Assembly: GCA_914767715.1 (NCBI GenBank)
Contig: OU612070.1
Location: forward strand, 1,381,501 to 1,445,500
DNA from: Membranipora membranacea
Lineage: Eukaryota; Bryozoa; Gymnolaemata; Cheilostomatida; Membraniporidae
Direction: 5' to 3'
Length of the DNA: 64,000 nucleotides
Shown: positions 33,558 through 46,600 of the stretch, piece after piece
Numbering within the stretch: position 1 is the stretch's first letter
Layout of the letters: each line of letters opens with the position of its first letter
The notes under the pieces: generated by a model
Seen by the model: only the letters and a program-made list of their open reading frames with translations
Databases searched by the model: none
What the model was told of the DNA's origin: nothing
Made by a program: the position numbers and the translations under genes

Positions 33558-35448
33558 AGTGCTACTACAACACACTCAGAGTAGTTTTTTATGGTATTTT
33601 GCAACTGGTGAAATACCTATTCCAAATGCCCTCAGTAATTTTATAGGAACATATTGTATAACAAAAATCCTTCCTCAAGCTGATCTGAAAATATCAACCT
33701 AATCCATTGATTATTAGTGCCCGAATCAGGTTGAAACAAAAAGGATGTTTCTAGCACAAGTCCAATGTTCCTCCATATATAACATAATGGAGGAAATAAA
33801 TGAAGTCAACATGACTCACTGTTACGGTTCAGTGGTTCTATCTGAACAGAATTTTCTTTAGGAATGCAATAGTTAAGTAGTCAGTATTATGATCATATCT
33901 GTGCTGCTTTAAGTGTTGTCACTGGCCTTTGTACCAACAGATGCCTCTTGCAACATGCCTTGTCAACAGCCCAGTTAGTGGTGACACAGTTGTAGCTTTG
34001 GGAAACATCCATGATCAATGATATGGCAAGCAAAGTCATCACATAAACGGCAGCAATTCATATAGTGTTTATTCTTTATATAGGTGCAACAACTTGGTTA
34101 AACTATATTTCGATTCATTCTTATCGCTATCCAGCCTGAACACATATATACATTTGTACCCTATACGAGTGAATGTTAGCTTTATTTTATTTTGGCTAGC
34201 TGAATGTTAGCTATCACTAAATAATGTCATGGTAAGGATGGAGACAATGAGGTATCGGAAAGCCTAATGTTTTCAGAAGTTCATAATATTGCAGTGTGGA
34301 ATACACTCAAAAGAGATCAAAGTAATAGGGTTTGAGGATAAGCCGAAAGCGTCGTGTCCAGGCTAAAAATGTGATAGCTGCGGCACTGTGAAATTGTATG
34401 CACCCACTATAACTTCAGGTTATGCTGGCGGACCAGTTCTGATGATTGACAATGATGATTTTATTTTTTGTAGCATATATATGTCTGATAAATACTTGAT
34501 GTATAGAGACATTTCAGGGAGCAGTATAGGCGTTACTCCGGAATAATATGAGCAATGCAGTTGGTTTAAATAGTCTTCCTATATTTAGTGAAGATGTAGA
34601 TATCCATTCTCAGCACGCGATATCTATTATCAGCATCAAGTGTCTCAATCTAAAGTTTGTATAACGGCTGTAATATGTCCACAGATCATGCAGGTCAGGG
34701 GGCGGTTATTGCGACTTCACGTCAGATGGAACACTGTCGCAGAGCGTATTGTCATACAGGTTGTTAATATGTTGGCGAGATCCAGTTGTATCATCATCTA
34801 CAAAAAAAAACATACATGATGGATAGATATACCAATTTGTATATCACCAGGGGTGTGGTATGGAGCAACAGACAAGCAGAGTAAGAGGACCGGGCTTATT
34901 AAACCAAAACAAATTAGTATTGTATGCATATTGGACCAAGAATAGTATCCTTTTAGAGCAAATTTATCAACGGTGTTCGAAGTTCAAATAAATCCCTCTC
35001 TGGAACACAAAAAAGGGAATAGGCTGACAATGCAATTTGTAAAAGACACATGAAGAAAATCTTGAGAAATTGAAACATGAACCTAGTAGTAATTAAGTCT
35101 CAACAGAACCTGCACCTAATCCCCAGGGAGAGGGAGTTAATTGCCTTGTCAGACAGATAATAAATCAGCATATAGACATATGTCTATGCCATATGTCTAT
35201 GGAAATCCAGACTACTAGTCTACTCCATTCATTGGCTGAACCTTCTTCTTTTTCTGCTTCTGGCCAGAATCAAGAAGGGACGCCACAATCTTTATGCAAT
35301 TAATAAACCAAATATTTTTTTTCCAAAATGACTTCACTTTTCTTTTTCTTTATTTTCACATTATTTCACATTTCAGCTGAGATTTAGACCAGTAAGCTTT
35401 AACACTCAATTTTATGAGCAAAAGTTGTTTTTCTCTGTGTAGTTGCAC
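33558..35448. mobile_element. 1.9-kb non-coding element with inverted ends
   Basis: The left end agtgctactacaacacactc and the right end (reverse complement) agtgcaactacacagagaa are imperfect terminal inverted repeats. The left flank is TTAA and the right is TTTA; the other foldback arm has an uninterrupted cttaacctttg. It could be a TTAA- or TA-type non-autonomous element. No transposase frame is seen inside. Confidence 0.5.
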
Positions 35449-35775
35449 TTTATCCTTTGTTGCCGAACAAAGTACGCCCGGACAACAAAACATCATCCAC
35501 TAAAGGGTTGACAAAAAGCCTCACAGTGAATGAATAGGAGAAATATGGCCTAATCCAGAGACAAAAAATCAATACATTGAGGTCTTGTCACAGACCCATT
35601 CCTAATAATCCGCAGCAAAACATTACAAAGTGTGGTTGAAAAAGGTGAAACAGATTAAATAATTAAAGGGTAAATAGAATTGAAGATTAGTTAAAACAGC
35701 AAACCATTAACCTTCGTTGAACTTTTATCTTGAATTGGTATCTTTGCTACATGAACTCATTTTAGCATTGGGTTT

Positions 35776-38227
35776 TGTTGTCACCACTCCTCCCCCAGTG
35801 ATAGGCCAATGCTTCAAACAAGCTCCACAAGTGGAGTGGCCAAATTCAAAATTATACAGTCACAGCTTGAAAAAATCGAAATTGATTGATCCAATGCAAC
35901 ACCCATTTGAAAAAGATTTGGAAAAATTTGACAAAGCCAAAAAGATACTTCAAATACAATAAAAATATGTATCTGAAAATTTTTGTAAACTCCTGCTGCA
36001 ATTGACGAAAGCAAGCTACCAGCTGTTTCCCTCCAATCAGTTCTCCCACAGGCTTCCTGTACACCTTGCAATTAAAAATCACAGTCAGTAGCTAGTACAG
36101 AACAGATATATAAACTGGATGCGTAACATAGTAAAAGAGACAGGAGACACTTAATATGGCTGGCTAAAACATTCAGTGGCATCAACCCACTTGCCCTGTA
36201 AATGAAATTTGAGATGTGATGTGTTTGTGGTTGAGATTTTAGCTTATTTTTATGTGGGAACACCGAATATATTTCCCCTGACTGCCAGGGAATTTATCTG
36301 CAAGGGATCTGCATGAGATGACTATGTCAGTATGGTGGTTGTATTGTTTATTGGCAACAGTCTTTATTTAATTGTACCCTGGAATTGACAAACAAAATTA
36401 TTAGTCAAGTGAAGCATTGATGGTAAAATAGGGAACAATAGTAATTATCTCATTATGAATGTTGCATGAGTAATATGTGCGTTAAAACGAACGGTGCAAA
36501 ATCTATGTGTGGTAAAAATATGCCACAGTATTATGAAATCCAAATTCTGTTTATAAAATGAGTACGCAGTATAACAAAATGAAATGGTCAAATGTCATTC
36601 AAATATTAAACTCACAATTATTGGTGTATTAACCACCATCGACAGAATCAGAACAGGTAATAATGGTATACACTGTTATCATAACCGAGTATAGCAGCGC
36701 CCCGACATAATTAGCTCCTAAAACAAATTATTAATCCTAAATATATGCACTGACAAGACAGGATAAAAAATACAAGTACATATAACAAAACTGAGAAATA
36801 AATTAATCAGTCTCAAACAATCCGAGATAGAACTTTACATCATAACGCCGGTCAGCAATGGCAATTATATATAAATAAATAATCGGGAAACCTCACAACG
36901 CGTTGAATATAAGTACGGAGTTGAGAATAAACAAAATAACGTAGCGTCACAATCGGTAGAATTATACATTTGTAGTGAAAGGTACGCAGTCGACAATTAT
37001 AAATAACAGAAGAAAACTCACCATAAGTATTATATAGATTGACTTGAAGCTATTTATAGTGATGATAATACTGTTTAGAATAAAGTACATAATATAATAG
37101 TTGAGTCTGGATAATAAGATGTCGGCTGAGCGGGCATGAGCCCTAGATGTTGACGGTTCGAAGGCTACTACTTTACTGAAGTACAGTGTTATTATTTGAT
37201 TCGTTGATGCATTGATAAATGAGAGTCATGAGTGGACAACCACAAATTGTAATACTGGCACAATGACCTCTGAAATTTTCTTGAAAAAATGGCACAATGT
37301 GCTCTATAGATTAAATTTCATGTCTGTGCAATAATGGAATAGGATGTTTCATCCCTGATTTTCCTATCTAGAATATATAATAAATCCATGGGTTGATCAC
37401 ATTGGATGAAAAAAAAAGGAAATATCGCAAAGCCTCAGTGCTATATAAAAATAAATTTACGATTCGCAATGCAAACCATATGATTATTCAACAATTTTAC
37501 TCACAAAATTAAGTGCAACTTATTGTGTCAGGAGGGTTTGTTCATTGCTGATATCCGTATAGCTTGTAAAGGCCAAAATAGTGAAATCATCACATCACAA
37601 AACAAACTGTTTTGAAATTTCTGAATTTAGTCTGTTTTGCAATGATGCAAACCTGCCAATAAAGCCGTATTTTATGTCCAACATCGTGCAGATCTATTAA
37701 CCATCACATCCGGAAAGTGCTATATATGGGTAAAGATCAGGATATACTCTCACACAGAGTAACTGATGACTTTGTCCATGAGATAAGGACCCCTCTCACA
37801 TTATTTAGTTGTCTAATGGTCCCTACTTAAGCCATAAAAGGTGTGGAAATACCTGTTCTGTGATATATATACTTCCTCATGCTTTTCGAGATTTAATCTA
37901 AGTGAGAAAATAAATTTTAGAGCAATGATGCAGAATAATATAGAACACACTCAGTTACAGAACTTTCAAGTCTGTCTAACTCAGGCGATACTGTAAACTT
38001 GATAAAGACAAATATTTTTCTACCGCGTAAAGCCAATAATGTTTTGTTGCTCAATCTATAATACTGTTGTCATCTCGTTTGGCAATGTTATTATTGACAC
38101 TAAGACATTGCAACACCAGATTAGGGTCATGATAGTGATAACTAACTCATGTGTCATGTCCTACAAAAAAAGTAAAAACTCTCTACATTGTAAAGCAATG
38201 TAAACATGAATTTTCCCTTTTTGCCAG
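35776..38227. other. Non-coding stretch
   Basis: About 2.4 kb, AT-rich. I find no supported exon. The short frames at 35.7-36.3 kb partly lie in a foldback arm. Confidence 0.35.
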
Positions 38228-40837
38228 TAAAACAGAGTATGGGAAGTGTCTACCAGATTATAATGCAACAAGGGGGCTAGATTTACTACATATGATGGTG
38301 AAGCGACATGCTCATATATCTCAAGATTTGGTTTGGTACCCATTTGAGAATGATAAATTGGTAAGTGATCTGCTTTGTCATGATAACGGAATGAAAGAGC
38401 AAAAAATTCAAATAAACATCCACAATACTGATAAAATATAGTGACCTATGCATCACAAGAGTATATTTTAAATCTCACTTTCTAATAATAACACTGAAAC
38501 TGTACTTGCGTTTACAATGGATATTGATCTCTCCTTTTCAACCCCGGAAACATATTGGCAATTTTCCTACTTGTCAAATACTTTAAAAAAGCTCTTGAAA
38601 CCTCCTGCCACTCTAAATCTGACTGTTTCATGAACATAAAATGAATATGTTATGGAATCACCATTGATTTGCAATCAGTCGAGGTTTGCCTTGCTGCCAC
38701 TTGGGTAAGATTAGCAAAATCTGAAAATATTTGTTGCAACATACCAAGATACAGAGACTTAATAAAAGGCATAACGCAAGAATGGTGATCCACCAGACAA
38801 GAGTATTACCAGTTGATACTACAGTGACTGCAGAAGGCGAACCTTCTCTACAGAGATTCTATCTATCAATTCGGTATAATAATTATCATGACAGTTGTGG
38901 GCTGCTTACCTGCCAGCTGCATACCACATCTACCGAAGTCAGTTCGGGTACCCCTGGCCGTAGCACAACTGCTGATGACTATAGTTCTACTCATTCCACC
39001 TGTGAATGCCCTGTTCAGCATTTTAGGACAGGAGGACAGACAAGATCCTACAGTTTTCATCTACAATTATTGTGTTTTGAGGTATCATTTCTCACTCCTT
39101 TTGATGCTCTCTGCTTCTCAGTCACTGCTAACATGTTCAATACATTCACTGACTACTATGGACAGCTCTCAGTAGTGCAACAGTGCTTCAACAAAATGCA
39201 CATAGACATACCGCACCGTTTTATGAGGTTTTCTCTTGTCATGCTGGCTACCTCAGGTGTCTTAATGTCAGGAGTGATGGTCACCTTATTCATATACGAC
39301 TATATTCATCCTGTGTGGCACCTTGATCCTTTATTTGCACCGGAGATCACGAACGATAATTACGTCAGTCTAGATCAGTTTAACGTTAGGCTGAGACAGT
39401 TAGGCCAAGTTTACATGGTGATGTATGGCATCCACACATGCATCAAAATCACTTATTTAAGCTCGGTGATCCTTGTCATATTCCTACTCTTCAGGGATTA
39501 CAACAAAAACTTGGAAAATATTGTCAAAAACAATCCCAATAAACTTCAGAAAGACCTCTTGATGTATCGCCACACACATCTAGAACTGTGTCAGCTGGTC
39601 GAGAACATGAACAGATTATTCCGATGCTTGTTGGGCTGCATGGTACTGGCCTATAGTGTTGGAACGCTGCTCATTTTTCTACCTTGTGTCCTTGGGATTA
39701 ACAAAGGACTCAGAGTTGAGAGGGATTATGGTTTTCTGGTGTATAATGTTTATTTTCTTCGACATAATGACTATTGTATCATGCCAGGTGATCCAAGATC
39801 AGGTGAGTCTTTTCAATTTATGTTTTTTTTTGCTTGAATTGCTTGTTGCCTTAGGACCTGTCCTCCTTCCTAGGAGTTAAGATCTCGATATTTGCGGTCT
39901 AGAGTTCTTATTAAAAGGCCATGTTTAGGGTTCAGATTGTGCAAAAGTAAAACATTGTATAGATGGCATGAGCATAAGTATAGCAAAGTGTCCTAAAGTA
40001 CGACACAAGTGACAACAGCTCTCTTCAAACATTTTTTGAATCCATCTTCAGAGTGAAGGAATACCCTGCTTCTATTGAGGCAGTATTATTTAGCCAATAG
40101 TTAATATCTAAATTTTTTTTACGAGCAGAGTGTACCAGCAACACTTTTCTTGCAATTTTTTTAGTTTGTGATAGTAATACAATCAATCAAGTCTCTTCGG
40201 TTTTTTTTAGACTGTAGAGGCTAAAGAGCACCTGTTGACACTAACTGTCACTCCCACAGAACAGAAAGTTGAGGTGGGACCATGGAAATGTTTTCTATTC
40301 TTTAGGCATGTTATTATTTGTGCTGCTGATTTTGGAGTACGATTCTGGTTATGTGTCTAGTGGTCCTTGTAATGTTTCTTCCGACTGCGGCTTGACATCT
40401 TTCACTGAAAACCTGACAGTGGTCAGAGGAACCGAGTGGGTGTAAAATGCATAAGTTTTGCTACCAGCTGATTTTTGCGAGAAAATTTTGAATTAGTGAT
40501 CACATGTTGTGACTATGAGAATATGTGGTCACAGTGTCTAATGAAACCCATAAGGGTAGAATAGTAAAGACGTAATAACATGGTGCAATCCTATCTTTTT
40601 CATGGTTTGCTGTTTAACAGCACTATAATAGTACAAACCTAGCAGTGCATTCAATCTTACTAGTTTCAATTTGATAATATGGATGTTTATATTTTTTCTT
40701 GACAACAGGAGTTTGAGTTGAGCTTATTTTTCGAGCAAGTTAACGAGCCGACACCTCTTACAGCAGCAGGAGTAATTGTTGTGAGCAAAGACCTCGGTCT
40801 GACGGTAATCGTGATAATAATAATAATAATAATATAA
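38228..40837 (+). pseudogene. Gustatory-receptor-like (Gr/GRL) seven-TM protein, decayed
   Basis: Three exons are recognised: 38228-38360 (gccag acceptor, gtaagt donor), 38834-39802 (actgcag acceptor, gtgagt donor) and 40709-40837 (gacaacag acceptor). They join in phase 0. Helix-like segments in order are FGIIIIMTVVGCL/VAQLLMTIVLLIPPV, YHFSLLLMLSASQSLL, FSLVMLATSGVLMSGVMVTL, YLSSVILVIFLLF, LFRCLLGCMVLAYSVGTLLI, GIMVFWCIMFIFFDIMTIVS and, in the last exon, EQVNEPTPLTAAGVIVVSKD followed by VIVIIII. The HLELCQLVENMNRLFRCLL and LTAAGVIVVS patterns are typical of arthropod-type Gr and invertebrate GRL receptors, which are ligand-gated cation channels. Exon 2 changes frame near 39.08-39.15 kb and returns near 39.65-39.72 kb. 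The TYhhhhhQF end motif is missing, replaced by (ATA)n coding poly-Ile and then TAA. The start exon is not identified. Confidence 0.65.
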
Positions 40838-40850
40838 TATAATAATTATG
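40813..40850. repeat. (ATA)n microsatellite
   Basis: About 12 units of ataataata with slight variation, overlapping the end of the receptor's last recognised exon. Confidence 0.9.
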
Positions 40851-40867
40851 TTGCTGTCCGTCTAGAT

Positions 40868-41802
40868 CAGCTGTGGGCAACCTGCGGCCTTTTTGCCAGT
40901 GCGGCCTAATGGGTAATATTTTGCGGCCTAATTGTGGCCTCATGCCTAGAAAAGTTATTATGCATCAATTTTGATTCCTCTTTCGTTATGTGGAGAACCA
41001 AGTATGTATAGCGCCTGTACAATATATTTCAAAAATAGTGGCAATTCTGTACTATGCAAATAGCAAAGCTTCCCCAGCCACTCTACACAAAATCATCATA
41101 ACTGCAGCACTGGTGTCAACGACTGTCTTAAGTTGTTTTCCTTTCAAAAATAGCACAAAACAGTGACCTTTGCATGTTAAAATTACAAAGTTCTCTACAA
41201 TAATAGTTGTTAGTATTTTTTGCAAGTCATTTTGGACGAAAGGCAGATTTGTATCAAAAAGTCTCTTTGTTACAAGTGCTCCTGCATTATGCTTGAAATG
41301 TTCAATATTGCCTTTCATTTCACAACCATTTGCAAAAGAATTCTCCCTTGCAGGAGGGCGGGCGCTGTAAGATGAAAATTATGACAGGGCGCGAAAAATC
41401 TCAAAAATTTTTTCGCTCCGCGAAAATACTTGCTTCTCCATCAAAACAGTCCCGTCATGACCTTTTTACACTTTAACCCCTGGGATGGCGCTACAGCACC
41501 CCTTCCACACCCGCCCTGCCTTTTGTCATACACATGAAACCCAGAGATACAGACACGCATAAAATCAAATCATGAGGTAAAATGACGTCACAAAACTCCA
41601 GAAGATTAGATGAACCAGTATTTCTGTTGAGTTCTTGCAATATAATGCAGTCTTTGCACAAATCTGTTTTAGTATTTACAAAATAGGAAGCGCCAAAATA
41701 GTCACTCCAGATTCAATTTTATCCCTGAAAGATATGCTGCGGCCTTTTGAGTTGAGCCTGCGTAAAATGTGGCCTTTTTCAAGAAAAGGTTGCCCACCCA
41801 TG
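40868..41802. mobile_element. hAT-type DNA transposon, non-autonomous or decayed
   Basis: The left end CAGCTGTGGGCAACCTGCGG and the right end (reverse complement) CATGGGTGGGCAACCTTTTC match the CAGxGGTGGGCAAC pattern of hAT ends. An exact 8-bp target duplication, GTCTAGAT, flanks it (40860-40867 and 41803-41810). The 88-codon frame on the minus strand inside has no recognisable transposase motif. Confidence 0.88.
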
Positions 41803-41810
41803 GTCTAGAT

Positions 41811-42180
41811 AGACGAGGTGCGGCATAGGAAGAGGTTTATGGTGACGACTAGGTTTCTGAGTCGTTAGTGCCACTTTTCAACCACTCACAGCTCTAACCC
41901 AGCTTGAAGCATAGCGCTACAAGGCCGGAGCTGCAGTGGTTGATGACAGCATCTTCCTGTATAGAGCTATACCATACAGGAGGGTTCTTTAATCTGCATG
42001 CACGACATGGTGTTGTACATACAGAAGACCTCCATTATTTATAGTCCTGATCCGAATGGACTGTGTGATCAGTCAAAGTTGAAACGACTTTCGGTCCCGG
42101 ACGGGGTTTGAACCCACAACCGGCTGGTCAAGTGGCAGACACGCTATCCACTGAGCCAAACTGCTACAATACAACCAGCA
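41811..42180 (-). mobile_element. tRNA-derived SINE
   Basis: On the minus strand from 42180, TGGCTCAGTGG (A box) is followed 34 nt later by GGGTTCAAACCCC (B box), then a conserved-looking body with gcagattaaagaaccc near 41980-42000. The tRNA-like head has lost cloverleaf pairing in the acceptor stem. It abuts the right target duplication of the hAT element. Confidence 0.6.
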
Positions 42181-43434
42181 CTGCACAAGGGGTTCCGACT
42201 GTCAGTGACACAGAAAGAGCGTGCCATTTTTAAACAACAAATGTTAGAATATTTGGGGAGTTGAGAAACTGAAAACATTTTGAAGGCACTGTGCAAGTCT
42301 CATAAGTGGGCGATCTCCGCTAAGGAATCGGTGTCTCTGCATCTACATCTGCTATTTTGCATTCTATCAATTTCGCATCAAAAAATATCTCTTGTATTAT
42401 ATATAGCCATGCCGAATATTCAGAGATTTTCCATGGTAGTCTGCTGGTAGACTGCTGACCCATGAATGTATGGATGTTGTTTTATGTGAGAAAAGATCAC
42501 ACCATCTGATGGTTATAATTTCGTATTGGTCTATGTCAGACGATATCTCAGTTTCAATATCTGAATGATACAATATATTTATTTTAGATCGCTGGATTCA
42601 TTCTCACATACTACATATTGATGGCTCAAATTGGCTCCTCTTTGCAAGGATCAGAATGTGCAAACCTTGAATATAACCTCACTACCACTATACCCGAGGA
42701 AATTCTAAGATGAAGCAAATTTGGTTATACATTGTACCCCTGGGCTGTTAGTATAGAAACCGACGTACAACAAAACAGATATTCAACTTGATTTCAGTGA
42801 CATCACTAAGTAACAGATCCATCTCCTATAGTTATATAGTTACACAGGTCATGTAGTTTAGGCTTGTTAATTCATAATTCATTAATAAATACATTGAGGA
42901 CTTTAGGTAATCTGATCCTAAATACAAGAGCTTGTCTGAAGTTACTCAAGAGAGTGATTTTTATTTATTGACACTCATATAGTTGATTTCCTTCAGAATG
43001 GTGAACAAATGCAGCACATCAATTTGCTAAAATGGATTTCCAATTATTTACTTCCCACCCACTTGAGGTACACAATATAGATGGGTACCATTATTTCTTG
43101 CGTGCAAATGCTCAAAAATATACCTAAGAATGCAGGGCGAGTCATTATTATTCCCTAACAGTACCATAATTTGGGGCAAGCGAGAGGGAAGTTGGATGCT
43201 ATTATCGATGACTGGTTATCGCTTCTGTCATACTAATATATTCATTTTTATTTAGCATCATCACATTGTAAATATTAAAAAACAATATTCATAAATATAT
43301 ATTTTTCAATACATGCATGTATTTTGACTGTGGTTATATATGTGCACATGGAATGAACGATATAGAGCTGCCAATAAAATGGGAGCAAATAAAATAATAG
43401 ATAAAAAAGATACATTATTCCTTGACAATGCCTT
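42181..43434. other. Non-coding stretch
   Basis: No supported exon. It lies between the receptor/hAT region and the polyadenylation site of the decarboxylase gene. Confidence 0.35.
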
Positions 43435-43440
43435 TTTATT
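43435..43440 (-). promoter_or_regulatory. Polyadenylation signal AATAAA of the decarboxylase gene
   Basis: On the minus strand, gtcaataaaaaggc lies about 210 nt after the stop codon at 43649-43651. The 3' UTR includes a tandem repeat of about 24 bp (caccctaatatcatgtagaata) at 43469-43525. Confidence 0.6.
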
Positions 43441-43648
43441 GACAATAACATATGGTATATAATACACATTCACCCTAATATCATGTAGAATACACCTTCA
43501 CCCTAATATCATGTAGAATACACCTTCAACCTCATTAACGTGATGGCTTACCACAGTATAGACTGCCCTGCCGCCCTCCACCTTGGTTGACATACAACTT
43601 AAACATCTGCTGGCTTTGACATATCTGGTACAAAGTTACAAATTAACA

Positions 43649-46600
43649 TCAGCCATCAACACCCCACTTTCCATTCCTCTCTTGTTTCTCATTAGCTGTT
43701 GATGGTGCAGGCTTTTGTGCTGTCTTCCTCACAACAACCAAACTTATCTTTCTCAACACTCCATCAGCGAATCTTCCAAACATTCTGTTTGCAGAATCAA
43801 TCATGGTTGGTTTTTCTTTAGGCGCTATGATAGGTTTAGCGTGCATACAATCTGTATGCGTCGGTGAGGCAGAAGCTGACCGGTCTCTAAGTGAGAGATC
43901 AGAGTCCTCATCTGAAGAATCACTGGATAAGAAAGCTGAGGAGTCATCGCTACAAGATGGCTCAGAGAAAACTTGGTCAAAGTGCCACTTCCTGTCCACT
44001 CTACCCAAGTGCTTGGAACCTGAAATGTGAGACACGCCATCATATTATGGTGAGAAGGATAAATCAATTGTTCAGTGCGTGCATGGGGAGACAACTTGTA
44101 AGAAGTGTTATTGCAAAATTAAAGAATCCTTGTGACCGTGTCAGACTTTGTTTGTCATACATCTGATCAAGGAAAACAGATTACAAAAATGTTACTTTTA
44201 CTGTTGATATTGGTATTGCAGTGTAATCTGTTACACAGTGGAACAAAAATATTAACCGACAGATGAATATTACCTGTGTCAAGGCTTCGTACTCTGCGTG
44301 CTAATAGCTTTCCATAACAATGCATCTTTGGGGCTTGTCTGAAACATATACTATCCAAACCACTCTGCAATTAGAAAAGAACACATGTATAGACAAAATA
44401 AGTAGTGTTTTCGCATACATGGTATAAAGGTTCCTCGGTTTCACCAAGTTGCACATTATTATAGTATTCAGTAAACCAAAAAATATGAATTCATGGTCAT
44501 TACACCACAACCCCGTTCAGGTCTGCAATTTCTGTCACACAGATTATACATTGGCTCACACAGCAGTGTTTACTGCTGGTCAGACTGCTTACCTTTTCAG
44601 CGATATTTACCAGGCAGACGTCGTCTGTGGTCATTGCTTTACCGGTGCTGTCTTTGATGTCACATAATGCAGCGTATGACCCGTTTACCACATTGGGGTG
44701 AGCTGGAACGTTTGAAAGAAGCAAACTGATATCCCAGTCTCGTTCGTGGTGCGCCCAAGTGAAACGACGCTTTTTTTTCCATAAAAAGGTAGATAAGCCT
44801 ATAAGTTATAAAAAAGTTATTTACCTGACCACCCTTATGTAGCCTGGGCAAGCTGTTGTGTCAAGGGTCCTCTCTTTACAAATGGATTTACCCAGGCTGT
44901 CCCCCCTCCACACCCACCCACCCCTGACAGCCTGCCCAGGCTAACCCTTATGTATCTTTCTTTACCAAGAAGTACATAATTAAAGACTCATACAGTGTCA
45001 TAACACTATGGAAAGCAGAGGGTTTATAATTTAGAACCTTTAGATCATATTGACAAATGTGTACAGCTAGACTACCCCAATGTATGTAGTCAATTCCAGA
45101 AGGTTTCATATTAGAGTAAAGTCATTCCATAGTCTTATCAATAAATTAACTCGTATAATTATCAGCTGTCAAAAATGAATCCTGCCTAGTTGTCAGTTAG
45201 ATCAAAACTCATTATTGTGAGACAAGTTCTTTCAAATCATTGCTCCTGTATGGTTTTAAGGAGGCAAATTTGTTGCCAAATTGATCACTCAGAAGATAGA
45301 AACGCAGTGATCAACTTTAAATAGCTTATCCCCCATCCCCTACAAACTAATAGTACAGCACAAGTACCATACCTAATGTAACAGTGCTCTCTGTTAGTTT
45401 GCCCATGTTCTCTTCTGTGATCAATTTAGCAGCATGTTCTTGGATGATCATCCAATCGCGATCCAGATCACCCTCAGTGGTATGCGGAGATGTCACAGTG
45501 AATCTAATTGTGAAATAAAAGTTTCACACGCTAAACATCTCATCTTTACGTGAAATTCAAATATATATAAGATGGTTGCCAACTGGATACTGTTCAATCT
45601 GGGTGAACGGGAAAAAATTGCATTCTCAGAGACAAATAAATGCCATAATGGTGGTCACATGTCACCAAACAGTCTGAAAATTTAGATAAATGTTACAAAT
45701 AAAATGCTACACTAGCTGATCTACCATAGATGAAAACGTCAAAACATTTTTTTTTCAAACCCTCTTCAAACTGTTGTATTCCTGGCATACCCCTTGCCAA
45801 TAACCATGTCCTACCTGATTACATACACTCCTTTCAGTGAGGCGGGTTCCATATGAATCCTACCATCCCTGTTCAGATTCTTCAGCAATCTGTCTGTTCT
45901 GTTCACTCCTTCCTTTAGTCTGAACACAATCAGTCCGAGATGGCGTGGAGCAACAACTTCAATTCTCTCATCTGCCAAGATTTTCTTCTCAAAATATTCT
46001 CCTCGCTTAACATTCTACAAGAAACAGAAGACCAAGTTAATGTGATATGCCTATACAATAAACATCACAATTAATAATAATAAAATATTATTAAACTCTG
46101 GACAGTGAACTAAACTGTGAACAGTGTATTTGGCGTATGTATTTAATGTATGTTGCGTTTTTTCTTTACATTTCTACTTCACAGAGATGAAGAATCTGGG
46201 ACTGTGGGTCGCCTCTATCAGTATCAACTTCGCTTGCCAGTTATAGAGTGGGTGGGCTAGAGCAATCAAATCATGTAGTGGACTCAAGTGATCTCATTGA
46301 GAATCGAACCTAGGAATTTGCGAATATGAGGATGCCATTATGTTGCCATCCAGCCTTGGGTCATCATAAAACAGCAGCAGAGCAGATTTATAATCAGATA
46401 AGAACAGTTACAGATGTGTTCGTAGTGGAAAAGGTTAAACATGTTAAATGGAGTAGGGTGTCGCGTCAAACATCCCATGGGTAAAAAGTACGATTGAGAT
46501 ATGATGTGACCTTACTGATGTCGGTCTTAGTTTGAAATAGTTTGATATGTCTTAGTCTAATAACGTGATGGTGCCTGAAGAATGTGGTTTTGGGTGTAGT

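Larger units (their letters stand above)
31690..35775. mobile_element. Nested foldback mosaic
   Basis: The left arm (31690-32257 continued at 32738-32765) is matched inverted by the right arm (33419-33553 continued at 35451-35775). Shared landmarks are ttgttgccgaacaaagtacg, ctcacagtgaatgaat, ttggaatgggtctgtgac and ctgacaagtaaa. A shortened second copy of the left arm is at 33245-33418 and forms a hairpin of about 33-bp arms with 33419-33449. Two younger insertions split the arms: a TA-flanked MITE (32260-32735) and a TIR element (33558-35448). No protein-coding gene is present; the frames in the arms are mirror images. Confidence 0.75.

Noticed and set aside
43803-44166. Plus-strand frames opposite the decarboxylase tail
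   Set aside because: Shadows of the last decarboxylase exon, which fits the upstream exons in phase.
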